Shown: positions 42,571 to 50,601 of the stretch, piece by piece | How the letters are laid out: each line of letters opens with the position of its first letter | How positions within the stretch are numbered: the stretch's first letter is position 1 | Assembly: GCA_902798545.1 (NCBI GenBank) | Contig: CADBWQ010000013.1 | Location: 1-64,000 of the forward strand | Direction of reading: 5' to 3' | DNA length: 64,000 bases | From: Oscillospiraceae bacterium | GTDB lineage: Bacteria > Bacillota > Clostridia > Oscillospirales > Oscillospiraceae | Notes under the pieces: model-generated | Seen by the model: only the letters and a program-made list of their open reading frames with translations | The model's database searches: none | What the model was told of the DNA's origin: nothing | Program-made: the position numbers and the translations under genes

Positions 42571-45006
42571 TCATCCCATCACAACTTCGACGTTCACGAC
42601 AGTTCCCGCAACGGCCGGAGCAAGTATATTGCTCTTATGCTCGACGCCGTCAACGAAAACGCGCTTGACCCCATACTGAACGCCTTCCGGATTCTTCACT
42701 GTGATGTGATAGATCGCTCCGCGATAACGCCGTGTTACCGTAAATCCCTTCATTTCTGCCGGCAGGCACGGGTCGACTTTCAGTCCGTCCAGCGTCGGTT
42801 TGATACCAAGGATAGCCTGGCTGATACTCAGGAAAGTCCATGCTGCCGTACCCGTCAGCCAGCTGTTCTTTCCCTCGCCGAAGCTCGCCGCGTCTTTGCC
42901 GGCGATCATCTGGCTGTAAACATAGGGTTCTGTCCGATGAATTTCACTGATATCCTCGATGTACGCAGGTGCTGTTCTCTTATACACCTGGAAGGCCCGG
43001 TCTCCATGGCCGAGCTCCGCTTCCGCGCAGACGATCCACGGATTGTTATGGCAGAAGATGCCTGCGTTCTCCTTGTATCCGGGAGGATAGCTCGAGATCT
43101 CGCCCAGTTCGAGGTGATACTTCGTGTATGCGGGCTGCAGCAGAACGATACCGTACTTCGTGTCCAGCCGCTCTTCCACGCTCTTCATTGCGGCAGCAGC
43201 CTCTCCGGTCTCCTTGCCGATCCCGGCCATGACGCACATGCCCTGGGGTTCAATGAAGATCTGTCCTTCTTCGCATTCTTTTCCGCCGACCACATGGCCG
43301 TAGGCGTCAAACGCCCTGCGGAACCAGGCACCGTCCCAGCCGGCATCCAGTGTGGCCTTCTCCACCTCCGCAACTGCGGCTTCCGCTTCGGCAGCTTCCG
43401 CGTCCAGTCCGAGATGCCGACAGATCCGTACATACGCGCTGCCGTATTTCACGAACATGCCCGCGATAAACACGCTCTCCGCCACCGGCCCTTCGCTGGG
43501 TCCTGTGATCTGGAAGCTCTCGCCGGGATGTTCGGAGAAGCAGTTGAGATTCAGGCAGTCGTTCCAGTCCGCACGGCCAATGAGGGGCAGGCCGTGGGGG
43601 CCAAGGTGCGTTTTCGTAAAGTTGAAACTGCGTCGCAGGTGTTCCATCAGGGGCTGTGCGACGGCCGGGTCGTTGTCAAAGTCGACAGACTCCTCCAGGA
43701 TACTCCAGTCGCCGGTCTCGCAGAGATAGGCGTCCGTCCCGGCGATCAGCCACAGCGGATCATCGTTGAATCCACTTCCGACAGCCAGATTTCCCTTCTT
43801 GGTGAGGGGCTGGTACTGGTGGTAGGCGCTTCCGTCCGGGAACTGCGTCGCCGCGATATCAAGGATGCGCTCCCGCGCCCGCTCCGGAATCATATGGACG
43901 AAGCCCAGCAGGTCCTGACAGGAATCCCGGAATCCCATACCGCGGCCCATACCGCTCTCAAAGTAGCTGGCACTGCGGCTCATATTGAAGGTCACCATGC
44001 ACTGGTACTGGTTCCAGATATTGACCATGCGGTCGAGCTTCTCATCTTCGCTGTGAACCTCATAGCCGGACAGGAGGTCGGTCCAGAAGGCTTTCAGATC
44101 CGTCATCGCCCTGTCGAAAGCCGCCGCATCAGCAAATCGGGCAATCATGGCTTCCGCCTTTTTCTTGTTGATGACACCGAGGCTCTCCCATTTTTCTTCC
44201 GCTGGATTTTCGATATATCCGAGACCGAGGATCAGGCTGTCCTGCTCGCCGGGCCGGAGACTGATATCAAACTGCTGTGCCGCGATCGGCTGCCAGCCAT
44301 GGGCAATACTCCCCGTGCATCCCGCGCCGAAAACAGCCTCCGGCTTCGCCGGGCTTCCGTAAACACCGATGAACGCGTCTCTGGATGTATCAAAGCCCTG
44401 CGCTTCGCGGTTGGCCCAGAACACGGCGTAATGGTCGCGTCTCTCACGGTATTCCGTCTTGTGATAAATCGTGCTCCCGACGACTTCGACTTCTCCGGTG
44501 GAGAAATTTCTCTGAAAGTTGGACGCATCGTCCATCGCATCCCACAGGCAGAACTCCAGGTACGGGAACAGCTTCAACTGCTTCGACTGAGCAGACCGGT
44601 TAGAGGCTGTTACGCGGATCAGCATGCACTGCTCGCCTCTGGGGACAATAAACTCTTGCTTTACGACAACACCGTCTTTTTCCCCTTCGATCACGGAATA
44701 ACCCAGGCCGTGGCGGCAGCTGTACGCATCCAGCTCCGTCTGAACCGGCTGCCAGCCGGGGTTCCATACGGTCTCTCCGTCTTTTACATATAAATGGAAG
44801 CCTTCCTGATCCAGCGGGCAGTTGTTGTAGCGGTAACGGGTAATCCGGCGCAGTCTTGCATCACGGTAGAAACTGTATCCGCCTGCGGTATTGCTGAGCA
44901 GTGTAAAGAAGTCTTCGTTTCCGAGGTAATTGATCCAGGGAAGAGGTGTCCGGGGAGTCGTGATCACATACTCCCGGTGAGCATCATCAAAGTAGCCGTA
45001 TTTCAT
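42571..45006 (-). CDS. GH94 family cellobiose/cellodextrin phosphorylase
   Basis: Cytoplasmic phosphorylase of 811 aa that cleaves beta-1,4-glucosides with phosphate to glucose 1-phosphate. The N-terminal beta-sandwich ([20 protein letters not shown], typical of cellobiose phosphorylase), linker and helical barrel are all present; the barrel has [20 protein letters not shown], and the conserved catalytic Asp lies in [20 protein letters not shown] region and the C-terminal jelly roll are complete. No signal peptide. Divergent from lacI, with a LacI-type operator (45022-45034) just before its start. Cellobiose is the best guess; longer cellodextrins or chitobiose are alternatives. Confidence 0.9.
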   Translation of the reverse strand: MKYGYFDDAHREYVITTPRTPLPWINYLGNEDFFTLLSNTAGGYSFYRDARLRRITRYRYNNCPLDQEGFHLYVKDGETVWNPGWQPVQTELDAYSCRHGLGYSVIEGEKDGVVVKQEFIVPRGEQCMLIRVTASNRSAQSKQLKLFPYLEFCLWDAMDDASNFQRNFSTGEVEVVGSTIYHKTEYRERRDHYAVFWANREAQGFDTSRDAFIGVYGSPAKPEAVFGAGCTGSIAHGWQPIAAQQFDISLRPGEQDSLILGLGYIENPAEEKWESLGVINKKKAEAMIARFADAAAFDRAMTDLKAFWTDLLSGYEVHSEDEKLDRMVNIWNQYQCMVTFNMSRSASYFESGMGRGMGFRDSCQDLLGFVHMIPERARERILDIAATQFPDGSAYHQYQPLTKKGNLAVGSGFNDDPLWLIAGTDAYLCETGDWSILEESVDFDNDPAVAQPLMEHLRRSFNFTKTHLGPHGLPLIGRADWNDCLNLNCFSEHPGESFQITGPSEGPVAESVFIAGMFVKYGSAYVRICRHLGLDAEAAEAEAAVAEVEKATLDAGWDGAWFRRAFDAYGHVVGGKECEEGQIFIEPQGMCVMAGIGKETGEAAAAMKSVEERLDTKYGIVLLQPAYTKYHLELGEISSYPPGYKENAGIFCHNNPWIVCAEAELGHGDRAFQVYKRTAPAYIEDISEIHRTEPYVYSQMIAGKDAASFGEGKNSWLTGTAAWTFLSISQAILGIKPTLDGLKVDPCLPAEMKGFTVTRRYRGAIYHITVKNPEGVQYGVKRVFVDGVEHKSNILAPAVAGTVVNVEVVMG

Positions 45007-45021
45007 ACTGTTCTCCCTCTC

Positions 45022-45034
45022 GAAATCGTTTAAG
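45022..45034. promoter_or_regulatory. LacI-type operator 1 (GH94-proximal)
   Basis: GAAATCGTTTAAG, 16 bp upstream of the GH94 start codon; could block its transcription or early elongation. Confidence 0.65.
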
Positions 45035-45197
45035 TATCAATATTAATAAAATATACGATTTTGGCCGAAAAAGCAAGTCTTTTTTGCGCAAGCGTTTTCG
45101 TGATTATGTACAAATTTGTCATTCTGAAATTGTACACTATTGCTGAAAATCAAATTTAGTCTTGATTTTCATGGAAAAATGCGGTATCTTAGCTATC

Positions 45198-45210
45198 GAA
45201 ATCGATTAAG
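45198..45210. promoter_or_regulatory. LacI-type operator 2 (central)
   Basis: GAAATCGATTAAG, the most symmetric copy (core AATCGATT), midway between the divergent genes. Confidence 0.65.
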
Positions 45211-45391
45211 TTATGTTTCGATCTGTCACATGAGTTCTTTTCAAGACGCCCAGAAAACGATTTTGTTGTTTTGTGTGCATTATGTAAAGCTCTTTTAGGA
45301 AAGTCAGAGATAATTCCGATTAGCCTTTTGTGAAACCGTACAAAAAATCCGTTCTTTTGTTGTGTACCTTTACCAAAGTTTTATTAACGAC

Positions 45392-45420
45392 TTGCATTTT
45401 CACCTCACATGCTGTATTTT
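45392..45420 (+). promoter_or_regulatory. Promoter of lacI-type regulator
   Basis: TTGCAT (45392-45397), 17 bp, TATTTT (45415-45420); operator 3 follows at the start site. Confidence 0.6.
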
Positions 45421-45426
45421 TATATT

Positions 45427-45439
45427 GAAATCGGTTAAG
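45427..45439. promoter_or_regulatory. LacI-type operator 3 (autoregulatory)
   Basis: GAAATCGGTTAAG directly after the -10 of the regulator's promoter; suits self-repression. Confidence 0.65.
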
Positions 45440-45470
45440 TGGAGTGTGGTCGAGAAAGGATTCGTTTAAG

Positions 45471-46481
45471 GTGGTTTCACTCAAAGATATCTCTGCACGC
45501 TGCGGTGTGTCCGTTGCCACCGTCAGCAAAGCGCTGAACAACCAGCAGGACATCAGCATTGAGACGCGGGAGCGGATCCAAAGTGTCGCCGCAGAGATGG
45601 GCTATATGGCCAACGCCGCCGCACGGATGCTGAAAACCAACCGAAGCTATAACATCGGGGTTCTCTTTGTGGATCGCAGAAGCAGCGGTCTGGCGCACGA
45701 GTTTTTTTCCACCGTTTTGGACAGCGTCAGGGTGGAGGCGGAGCACAGAGGTTACGACATCACGTTCATCAACGAGAATGTCGGTCATCAGAAAAGCAGC
45801 TATCTTCAGCATTGCCTTTATCGCGGTGTAGACGGCGTGGTGATCGCCTCGGTGGATTTTGAAGACCCGATGGTCGTAGAGCTTGTCTCTTCCAGTCTCC
45901 CGGTCGTTACGATCGACCATCTGTTCAATAACCGGATCGCAATTCTCTCGGATAATCTCCAGGGCATGGAGAAACTGACAAGTTATGTTCTCTCAAAAGG
46001 TCATCGGAAGCTCGCCTTCCTTCACGGGGAAGAGACCACTGTCACCAAAAACCGACTGACCGGCTTCTATCGGGCCTGTGAGGCAGCCGGTATTCCGATT
46101 CGAGATGGTTTTGTCAGGCTCAGCGAATATCACGACTCTGAATCCTGTTACCGCCTGACCAAAGAGCTGATCTCTTCAGATGACCGTCCGACTTGCATCT
46201 TTTTCCCGGACGACTTCTCCTGCATCGGCGGTCTGAACGCAATTCATGACGCCGGCCTCCGCGTCCCGGATGATATCTCCGTATGCGGCTATGACGGAAT
46301 CGCGCTTTCACAGATTCTCAGTCCGAGGCTCACAACCTGGAAGCAGAATACGGGAGAACTCGGGACGCTCGCCGCAAGCTGTCTCATTGATTTGATTGAA
46401 CATCCGAAAACCGCACTGATTGACCGCCGTATCGTCTCCGGTTCCCTTCTGGTGGGCGAGACGGTTGCAGACCTCAGGTGA
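45471..46481 (+). CDS. LacI family transcriptional regulator of the cellodextrin locus
   Basis: 336-aa repressor. Helix-turn-helix and hinge at the N-terminus: SLKDISARCGVSVATVSKAL and GYMANAAARMLKTNRS; then a periplasmic-binding-protein-like effector domain starting NIGVLFVDRRSSGLAHEFF with GVDGVVIASVDFEDP and DFSCIGGLNAIHDAGLRVPDDISVCGYD. Start is GTG 45471 (GTG GTT TCA CTC AAA), with AAAGGA ten bases upstream; an earlier GTG at 45444 has no site and would put non-family residues in front. Position between GH94 and the importer, plus repeated operators, indicate control of both by a cello-oligosaccharide signal. Confidence 0.9.
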   Translation: MVSLKDISARCGVSVATVSKALNNQQDISIETRERIQSVAAEMGYMANAAARMLKTNRSYNIGVLFVDRRSSGLAHEFFSTVLDSVRVEAEHRGYDITFINENVGHQKSSYLQHCLYRGVDGVVIASVDFEDPMVVELVSSSLPVVTIDHLFNNRIAILSDNLQGMEKLTSYVLSKGHRKLAFLHGEETTVTKNRLTGFYRACEAAGIPIRDGFVRLSEYHDSESCYRLTKELISSDDRPTCIFFPDDFSCIGGLNAIHDAGLRVPDDISVCGYDGIALSQILSPRLTTWKQNTGELGTLAASCLIDLIEHPKTALIDRRIVSGSLLVGETVADLR

Positions 46482-46484
46482 TTA

Positions 46485-46498
46485 GCAGGATTTCCTGC
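46485..46498. promoter_or_regulatory. Short palindrome and -10 before the binding-protein gene
   Basis: GCAGGATTTCCTGC is a perfect hairpin seed; a TATAAT follows at 46505-46510 without a good -35. The binding protein may have a weak own promoter besides read-through from lacI. Confidence 0.4.
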
Positions 46499-46537
46499 AT
46501 TTAATATAATCACAGATTTTTTTAAGGAGGAACCAAA

Positions 46538-47896
46538 ATGAAGAAACGTTTAGCACTGCTCATGGCCCTGGTAATGGTCTTCTCTCTGTGCTGCTTCAGC
46601 GCTCCCGCAGCGTTCGCAGACGGAAAAACTGTTATCAACGTGATGTCCTTCACGGACGAAGTTCCCAACATGATCAATCGTTATGTTGAGACGCACCCCG
46701 ACTTCGCAGACAAGTATGAAATCAACACCACGATCATCGCCACGACCGATGGTCTGTATCAGCCCGCTCTGGACCAGGCTCTGGCTTCCGGCGGAGCCGA
46801 TGCTCCCGACCTGTATTGCGCCGAGGCTGCATTCATTCTGAAGTATGCTCAGGGTGACATGGCTCAGTATGCCGCTGCCTATGAAGATCTTGGCATCGAC
46901 GTCGACGCTGAGATCGAGGCCGCTCAGATCGCCCCCTACTCTGTTGAGATCGGCACCCGTCCCTCCGACGGCAAGGTTGTCGGCCTTGGCTATCAGGCCA
47001 CTGGCGGTGCTTTCATCTATCGTCGCTCCATCGCTAAGGACGTCTTCGGTTCTGACGATCCCGCTGTTGTCGGTGAGGCAATCGGCGCCGGCACCCAGAG
47101 CTGGGATAAGTTCTTTGAAGCTGCTGCCGCTCTGAAGGAAAAGGGCTATGCGATCGTCTCCGGCGACGGTGATATCTGGCACGCCATTGAGAACAGCTCT
47201 GACCAAGGCTGGATCGTTGACGGCAAGCTCAACATCGACCCGAAGCGTGAAGCCTTCCTCGATCTCTCCAAGCAGCTCAAGGACAACGGCTATCACAATG
47301 ATACTCAGGACTGGACCGAGGCCTGGTATGCTGACATGGCCGGTATCGGCGAGAAGCCTGTCTTCGGTTTCTATGGCCCCGCATGGCTCATCAACTATGT
47401 CATGGCCGGTAACTCCGGCGGCTCCGCACCCGGTGAGGGCACCTATGGCGACTGGGCAGTCTGCCCCTCCAACGTCGGCTTCTTCTGGGGCGGCACCTGG
47501 CTGCTTGCCAACAAGGACACCACCAAGGCTGAGGCTGTTGCCGAGATCATCAAGTGGATCACCCTTGATGCCACTGAGGACGGCCTGCAGTACGGTTGGG
47601 CCAACGGCACCTGGTCCGGCGAGCAGGGCACCAAGGACACTGTCGCTTCCGGCGCTGTCATGGCAGTTTCCAACGGCGAGCTCGACTTCCTGGGCGGCCA
47701 GAACATGTTCGAGGCCTTTGTTCCTGCCAACGAGTATGCAAACGGCTCCAACCTGACCCAGTACGATGAGACCATCAACAACTATTGGCGTGACGCAGTC
47801 CGTCAGTACACTTCCGGCGAGCTGTCCCGCGACGATGCGATCAACGCATTCAAGACCAACGTGGCTGATAACCTCGACGTCGAAGTCGACTTCTGA
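46538..47896 (+). CDS. Secreted sugar-binding protein of an ABC importer
   Basis: 452-aa family 1 binding protein. The signal peptide (MKKRLALLMALVMVFSLCCF, then SAPAAFA-D) looks like a type I cleavage site rather than a classical lipobox, although Cys residues precede it. The mature part begins KTVINVMSFTDEVPNMINRY and contains PVFGFYGPAWLINYVMAG and DWAVCPSNVGFFWGGTWLLAN, a Trp/Tyr-rich sugar-stacking surface. Strong RBS AAGGAGGAACC. It is followed by two hairpins, then two permease genes. Codon use is highly biased toward C/G third positions, suggesting strong expression. Cellobiose/cellodextrin is inferred from context. Confidence 0.88.
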   Translation: MKKRLALLMALVMVFSLCCFSAPAAFADGKTVINVMSFTDEVPNMINRYVETHPDFADKYEINTTIIATTDGLYQPALDQALASGGADAPDLYCAEAAFILKYAQGDMAQYAAAYEDLGIDVDAEIEAAQIAPYSVEIGTRPSDGKVVGLGYQATGGAFIYRRSIAKDVFGSDDPAVVGEAIGAGTQSWDKFFEAAAALKEKGYAIVSGDGDIWHAIENSSDQGWIVDGKLNIDPKREAFLDLSKQLKDNGYHNDTQDWTEAWYADMAGIGEKPVFGFYGPAWLINYVMAGNSGGSAPGEGTYGDWAVCPSNVGFFWGGTWLLANKDTTKAEAVAEIIKWITLDATEDGLQYGWANGTWSGEQGTKDTVASGAVMAVSNGELDFLGGQNMFEAFVPANEYANGSNLTQYDETINNYWRDAVRQYTSGELSRDDAINAFKTNVADNLDVEVDF

Positions 47897-47933
47897 TCAT
47901 TGCCACTGCAGTTGAACTCTTAAGCAGAATGCG

Positions 47934-47965
47934 GAGGGAAGGATAGCTTCTGCTATCCTTCCCTC
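47934..47965 (+). terminator. Intercistronic stem-loop after the binding-protein gene
   Basis: GAGGGAAGGATAGC pairs exactly with GCTATCCTTCCCTC around TTCT. Lacking a clean T-run, it probably causes partial termination or protects the upstream message, so that binder exceeds permeases. Confidence 0.7.
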
Positions 47966-47982
47966 TTCTCTATTTAGTTCGT

Positions 47983-48033
47983 GGGCTCGGGATTGCGCCG
48001 GGCTTTCGTAAATTCTGACGCAATTCCGAGCCC
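47983..48033 (+). repeat. Second long inverted repeat before the permeases
   Basis: GGGCTCGGGATTGCG (47983-47997) and CGCAATTCCGAGCCC (48019-48033) pair over 15 positions with one G-U, around a 21-base loop. It lies directly behind the first stem-loop. Confidence 0.6.
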
Positions 48034-48089
48034 GCAGAGCTCACCGAATACTCCCGAAAGAATCTCAGGAGAAGGAGTGAAAAGACGAA

Positions 48090-49007
48090 ATGAATAATTC
48101 CCTGCAGAAGAAACACGGCTTCAGCTACGCAAGATACGGATACTATTTCAGCATTCCCTTTATTCTCGCTTTTCTGATCTTCAACCTTTATCCCACGCTG
48201 TACACGGTTGTCCTGGGCTTTACGGACAGCAAGGGTCTCGGCAACATCACCTTCCACATTCTGAAGGATGACCCCTGGAAGAACTTCCGGGCAATTCTGA
48301 AAGCGCCGACTTTCATTCTCTCTCTGAAGAACACATTCGTGCTCTGGATACTGAACTTCATTCCCCAGATCACGCTGGCGCTGATTCTGACGGCCTGGTT
48401 CACCAGCCGCCGCAACAAGATCAAAGGCCAGGGTTTCTTCAAGGTTGTCTTCTATATGCCCAACATCATCACTGCAGCTTCTGTCGCTGTGCTGTTCAAT
48501 GCCCTCTTCGGTTACCCCAAGGGTCCGGTCAACGACCTTCTGGTCAACATGGGGCTGCGTGACAGCACCACCTACTTCATGAACAGCGCCTCCACCACCC
48601 GGGGGATTGTTGCTTTCATCCAGTTCTGGATGTGGTACGGCTATACGATGATTATTCTGGTCTCCGGCGTACTCGGCATTAACCCCGAGATTTATGAAGC
48701 TGCCGAGATTGACGGAGCAAACGACCGGCAGATCTTCTTCCAGATCACGATTCCGAATCTGCGAACCATTCTCACCTACACACTCATCACAAGTCTGATC
48801 GGCGGTCTGAGCATGTACGACATTCCGAAGATGCTCAACAACGGCAACCCCAACAACTCCACGCTGACAGCGACAATGTTCATCTACAATCAGTCCTTCC
48901 AGGGCAGCTACATGTATGCCCGCGGCGCTGCCGCCAGCATGATCCTCTTCCTGATCATCGCGGCGCTCTCCGCCGTCGTCTTTTTCCTGATGCGGGACAG
49001 AAAGTGA
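48090..49007 (+). CDS. Sugar ABC transporter permease (MalF/UgpA-like)
   Basis: 305-aa membrane subunit with six helices. It opens RYGYYFSIPFILAFLIFNLY and has the coupling loop IYEAAEIDGANDRQIFFQIT near residue 200 with the EAA pattern. A central stretch FYMPNIITAASVAVLFNALF is typical of cellobiose/beta-glucoside importers. RBS AAGGAGTG. The next permease starts 17 nt later. Confidence 0.9.
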   Translation: MNNSLQKKHGFSYARYGYYFSIPFILAFLIFNLYPTLYTVVLGFTDSKGLGNITFHILKDDPWKNFRAILKAPTFILSLKNTFVLWILNFIPQITLALILTAWFTSRRNKIKGQGFFKVVFYMPNIITAASVAVLFNALFGYPKGPVNDLLVNMGLRDSTTYFMNSASTTRGIVAFIQFWMWYGYTMIILVSGVLGINPEIYEAAEIDGANDRQIFFQITIPNLRTILTYTLITSLIGGLSMYDIPKMLNNGNPNNSTLTATMFIYNQSFQGSYMYARGAAASMILFLIIAALSAVVFFLMRDRK

Positions 49008-49024
49008 AGGGAGGATAATCAATC

Positions 49025-49876
49025 ATGTCATCACTTGAAAGAAGAGACGGCAATCCTGCCGTCCGCGCGCTGATCTATATTGTGTGCATCTTCCTGGCTG
49101 TGCTCAGTATTTTCCCCTTTGTGGTCATGTTCATCAACTCCACCCGCAGCACCTTTGAGATTCAGCAGCAGGCAGTATCTCTGATTCCCTCTACGCATCT
49201 GATGGAGAACTTCAAGGTCTTTAACGGCAAATCCTTCAATCCGACCACCGGCTTTATCAACTCTCTGATTGTCGCCGTCGGAGCCACTGTGCTGACCGTC
49301 TATTTCTCCACGCTGACCGCTTATGCCCTCGTGGCATACCGCTGGAAAATGCGCAACGCCATGTTCACTTTCATTCTCTGCGTCATGATGATCCCCGGCA
49401 TCGTCACCTCCATCGGTATGTACCAGTTCATGTATCGGATTCATCTGACAAACAATCTCCTGTCGCTGATTTTGCCCGCGGTTTACGCCCCCCAGGCGGT
49501 GTTCTTCTTCCGGCAGTTCATGCTGGCCTCGCTTCCTCTGGAGCTGCTGGATTCAGCGCGAATCGACGGTTCGAAGGAATTCTATACCTTCAACCACATC
49601 GCCATGCCTATCATGAAGCCGGCCATGGCGACGCAGGGCATATTCGCCTTTGTCTATACCTGGAACAGCCTGTTCATGCCCTCCATCCTGCTGACTCGCG
49701 ACAACATGAAGACGATGCCCGTTATGGTCTCCATGCTGAAGGGCGATATCTACAAGCGTGAGTACGGTGCCATCTATCTGGGCCTCAGTCTCACGGTGCT
49801 GCCGCTCTTTATCGTCTACTTTGCCCTCTCCAAGTACATCATCGCCGGAGTTGCTCTCGGCGGCGTCAAGGGATAA
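49025..49876 (+). CDS. Sugar ABC transporter permease (MalG/UgpE-like)
   Basis: 283-aa membrane partner. FPFVVMFINSTRSTFEIQQQ follows the first helix, and the EAA loop reads ELLDSARIDGSKEFYTFNHI. The end AGVALGGVKG is the usual MalG-type C-terminus. GGGAGGATAATCA lies before the ATG. Its stop TAA shares a base with the ATG of the DUF624 gene (TAATG), so the two are coupled. No ATPase gene follows, so an MsmX-like protein must be borrowed. Confidence 0.9.
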   Translation: MSSLERRDGNPAVRALIYIVCIFLAVLSIFPFVVMFINSTRSTFEIQQQAVSLIPSTHLMENFKVFNGKSFNPTTGFINSLIVAVGATVLTVYFSTLTAYALVAYRWKMRNAMFTFILCVMMIPGIVTSIGMYQFMYRIHLTNNLLSLILPAVYAPQAVFFFRQFMLASLPLELLDSARIDGSKEFYTFNHIAMPIMKPAMATQGIFAFVYTWNSLFMPSILLTRDNMKTMPVMVSMLKGDIYKREYGAIYLGLSLTVLPLFIVYFALSKYIIAGVALGGVKG

Positions 49877-50544
49877 TGGAGCGCAAAAACAAGCTCGCCG
49901 TTTCGTTCGGTGCCTTTCTGCGGATTTTGTTTGATCTGATGGTCCTGAACGTGCTGTGGCTGATCTGCAGCCTGCCTGTTGTGACGGTCGGTCTCTCGAC
50001 CAGTGCGCTGTGCTGCGTCTCTCTCAAGCTGGCACGGGGTGAGCCCGTTGCCACGCTGCGGACCTTCTTTGGCGCCATGAAGCAGAACCTTGTCCAGGCG
50101 CTGCTGCTCGGTCTGATCGGACTCGTTGGGCTCGCCGTCGCAGTGGTCGACTGGTACTTCACCGTAGCACAGGTGGGCAGTGTGCGCACCGTGTATATTG
50201 TCGTCTCCGTGCTGGTCAGCGCCGTGGTAATGGCTTACTGGGCCTGGGCCTTCGCCTTGAACGCAGGTTTTGAAAATAGTCTCGGCGGTACAATCAAAAA
50301 CGCTTTCTCTCTGGCCTTTGTCGAGCCGGGGAAGACGCTTCTGATCTGGATTGCATTCGCCGTTCCTGTGCTCTGCTTCCTGTTTCTTCCGGAAGCCGTC
50401 GTGATCTACATTGGCTGGGCCTATATTCTGTTTGCGGTCTCGGTTCCGGCCTATATCGCGGCACGTGCCCAGGTGAAGGTCTTCGCCCGTTTCGGTGGGC
50501 CTGCGGCACGGATTGAACCGGACGAGGATAATTTTTATCAATGA
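49876..50544 (+). CDS. DUF624 / YesL-like membrane protein
   Basis: 222-aa integral membrane protein with about five helices, opening LILFDLMVLNVLWLICSLPVV-like sequence (RILFDLMVLNVLWLICSLP) followed by VGLSTSALCCVSLKLARG, the DUF624 signature. These proteins accompany sugar importer operons in Firmicutes (B. subtilis yesL); their role is unknown, possibly in assembly or sensing of the transporter. It is coupled to the permease and ends with an acidic tail (RIEPDEDNFYQ). Confidence 0.82.
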   Translation: MERKNKLAVSFGAFLRILFDLMVLNVLWLICSLPVVTVGLSTSALCCVSLKLARGEPVATLRTFFGAMKQNLVQALLLGLIGLVGLAVAVVDWYFTVAQVGSVRTVYIVVSVLVSAVVMAYWAWAFALNAGFENSLGGTIKNAFSLAFVEPGKTLLIWIAFAVPVLCFLFLPEAVVIYIGWAYILFAVSVPAYIAARAQVKVFARFGGPAARIEPDEDNFYQ

Positions 50545-50554
50545 AACAAAAAAA

Positions 50555-50584
50555 GGAAACCGACGCGAGCGGCTTCCTTTTTTT
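50555..50584 (+). terminator. Terminator/attenuator between DUF624 and GH3 genes
   Basis: GGAAACCG pairs with CGGCTTCC (one mismatch) and seven T follow, just 18 nt before the GH3 start. It may lower read-through to the hydrolase. Confidence 0.7.
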
Positions 50585-50601
50585 AAACGGAGGAATATAT
50601 A

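Larger units (their letters stand above)
45007..45391. promoter_or_regulatory. Divergent regulatory region with LacI-type operators
   Basis: 464-bp gap between GH94 and lacI, AT-rich, with no gene. GAAATCG-N-TTAAG occurs at 45022-45034 and 45198-45210 here, and a third time at 45427-45439. Weaker AA-N-CG-N-TT sites are AAGCGTTT (45090-45097, cre-like) and AAAACGATTTT (45254-45264). All carry the central CG of LacI/CcpA operators. Confidence 0.75.

Noticed and set aside
42565..44793. 742-codon open frame antisense to the GH94 gene
   Set aside because: Same reason: antisense shadow of a high-GC coding region without initiation signals.
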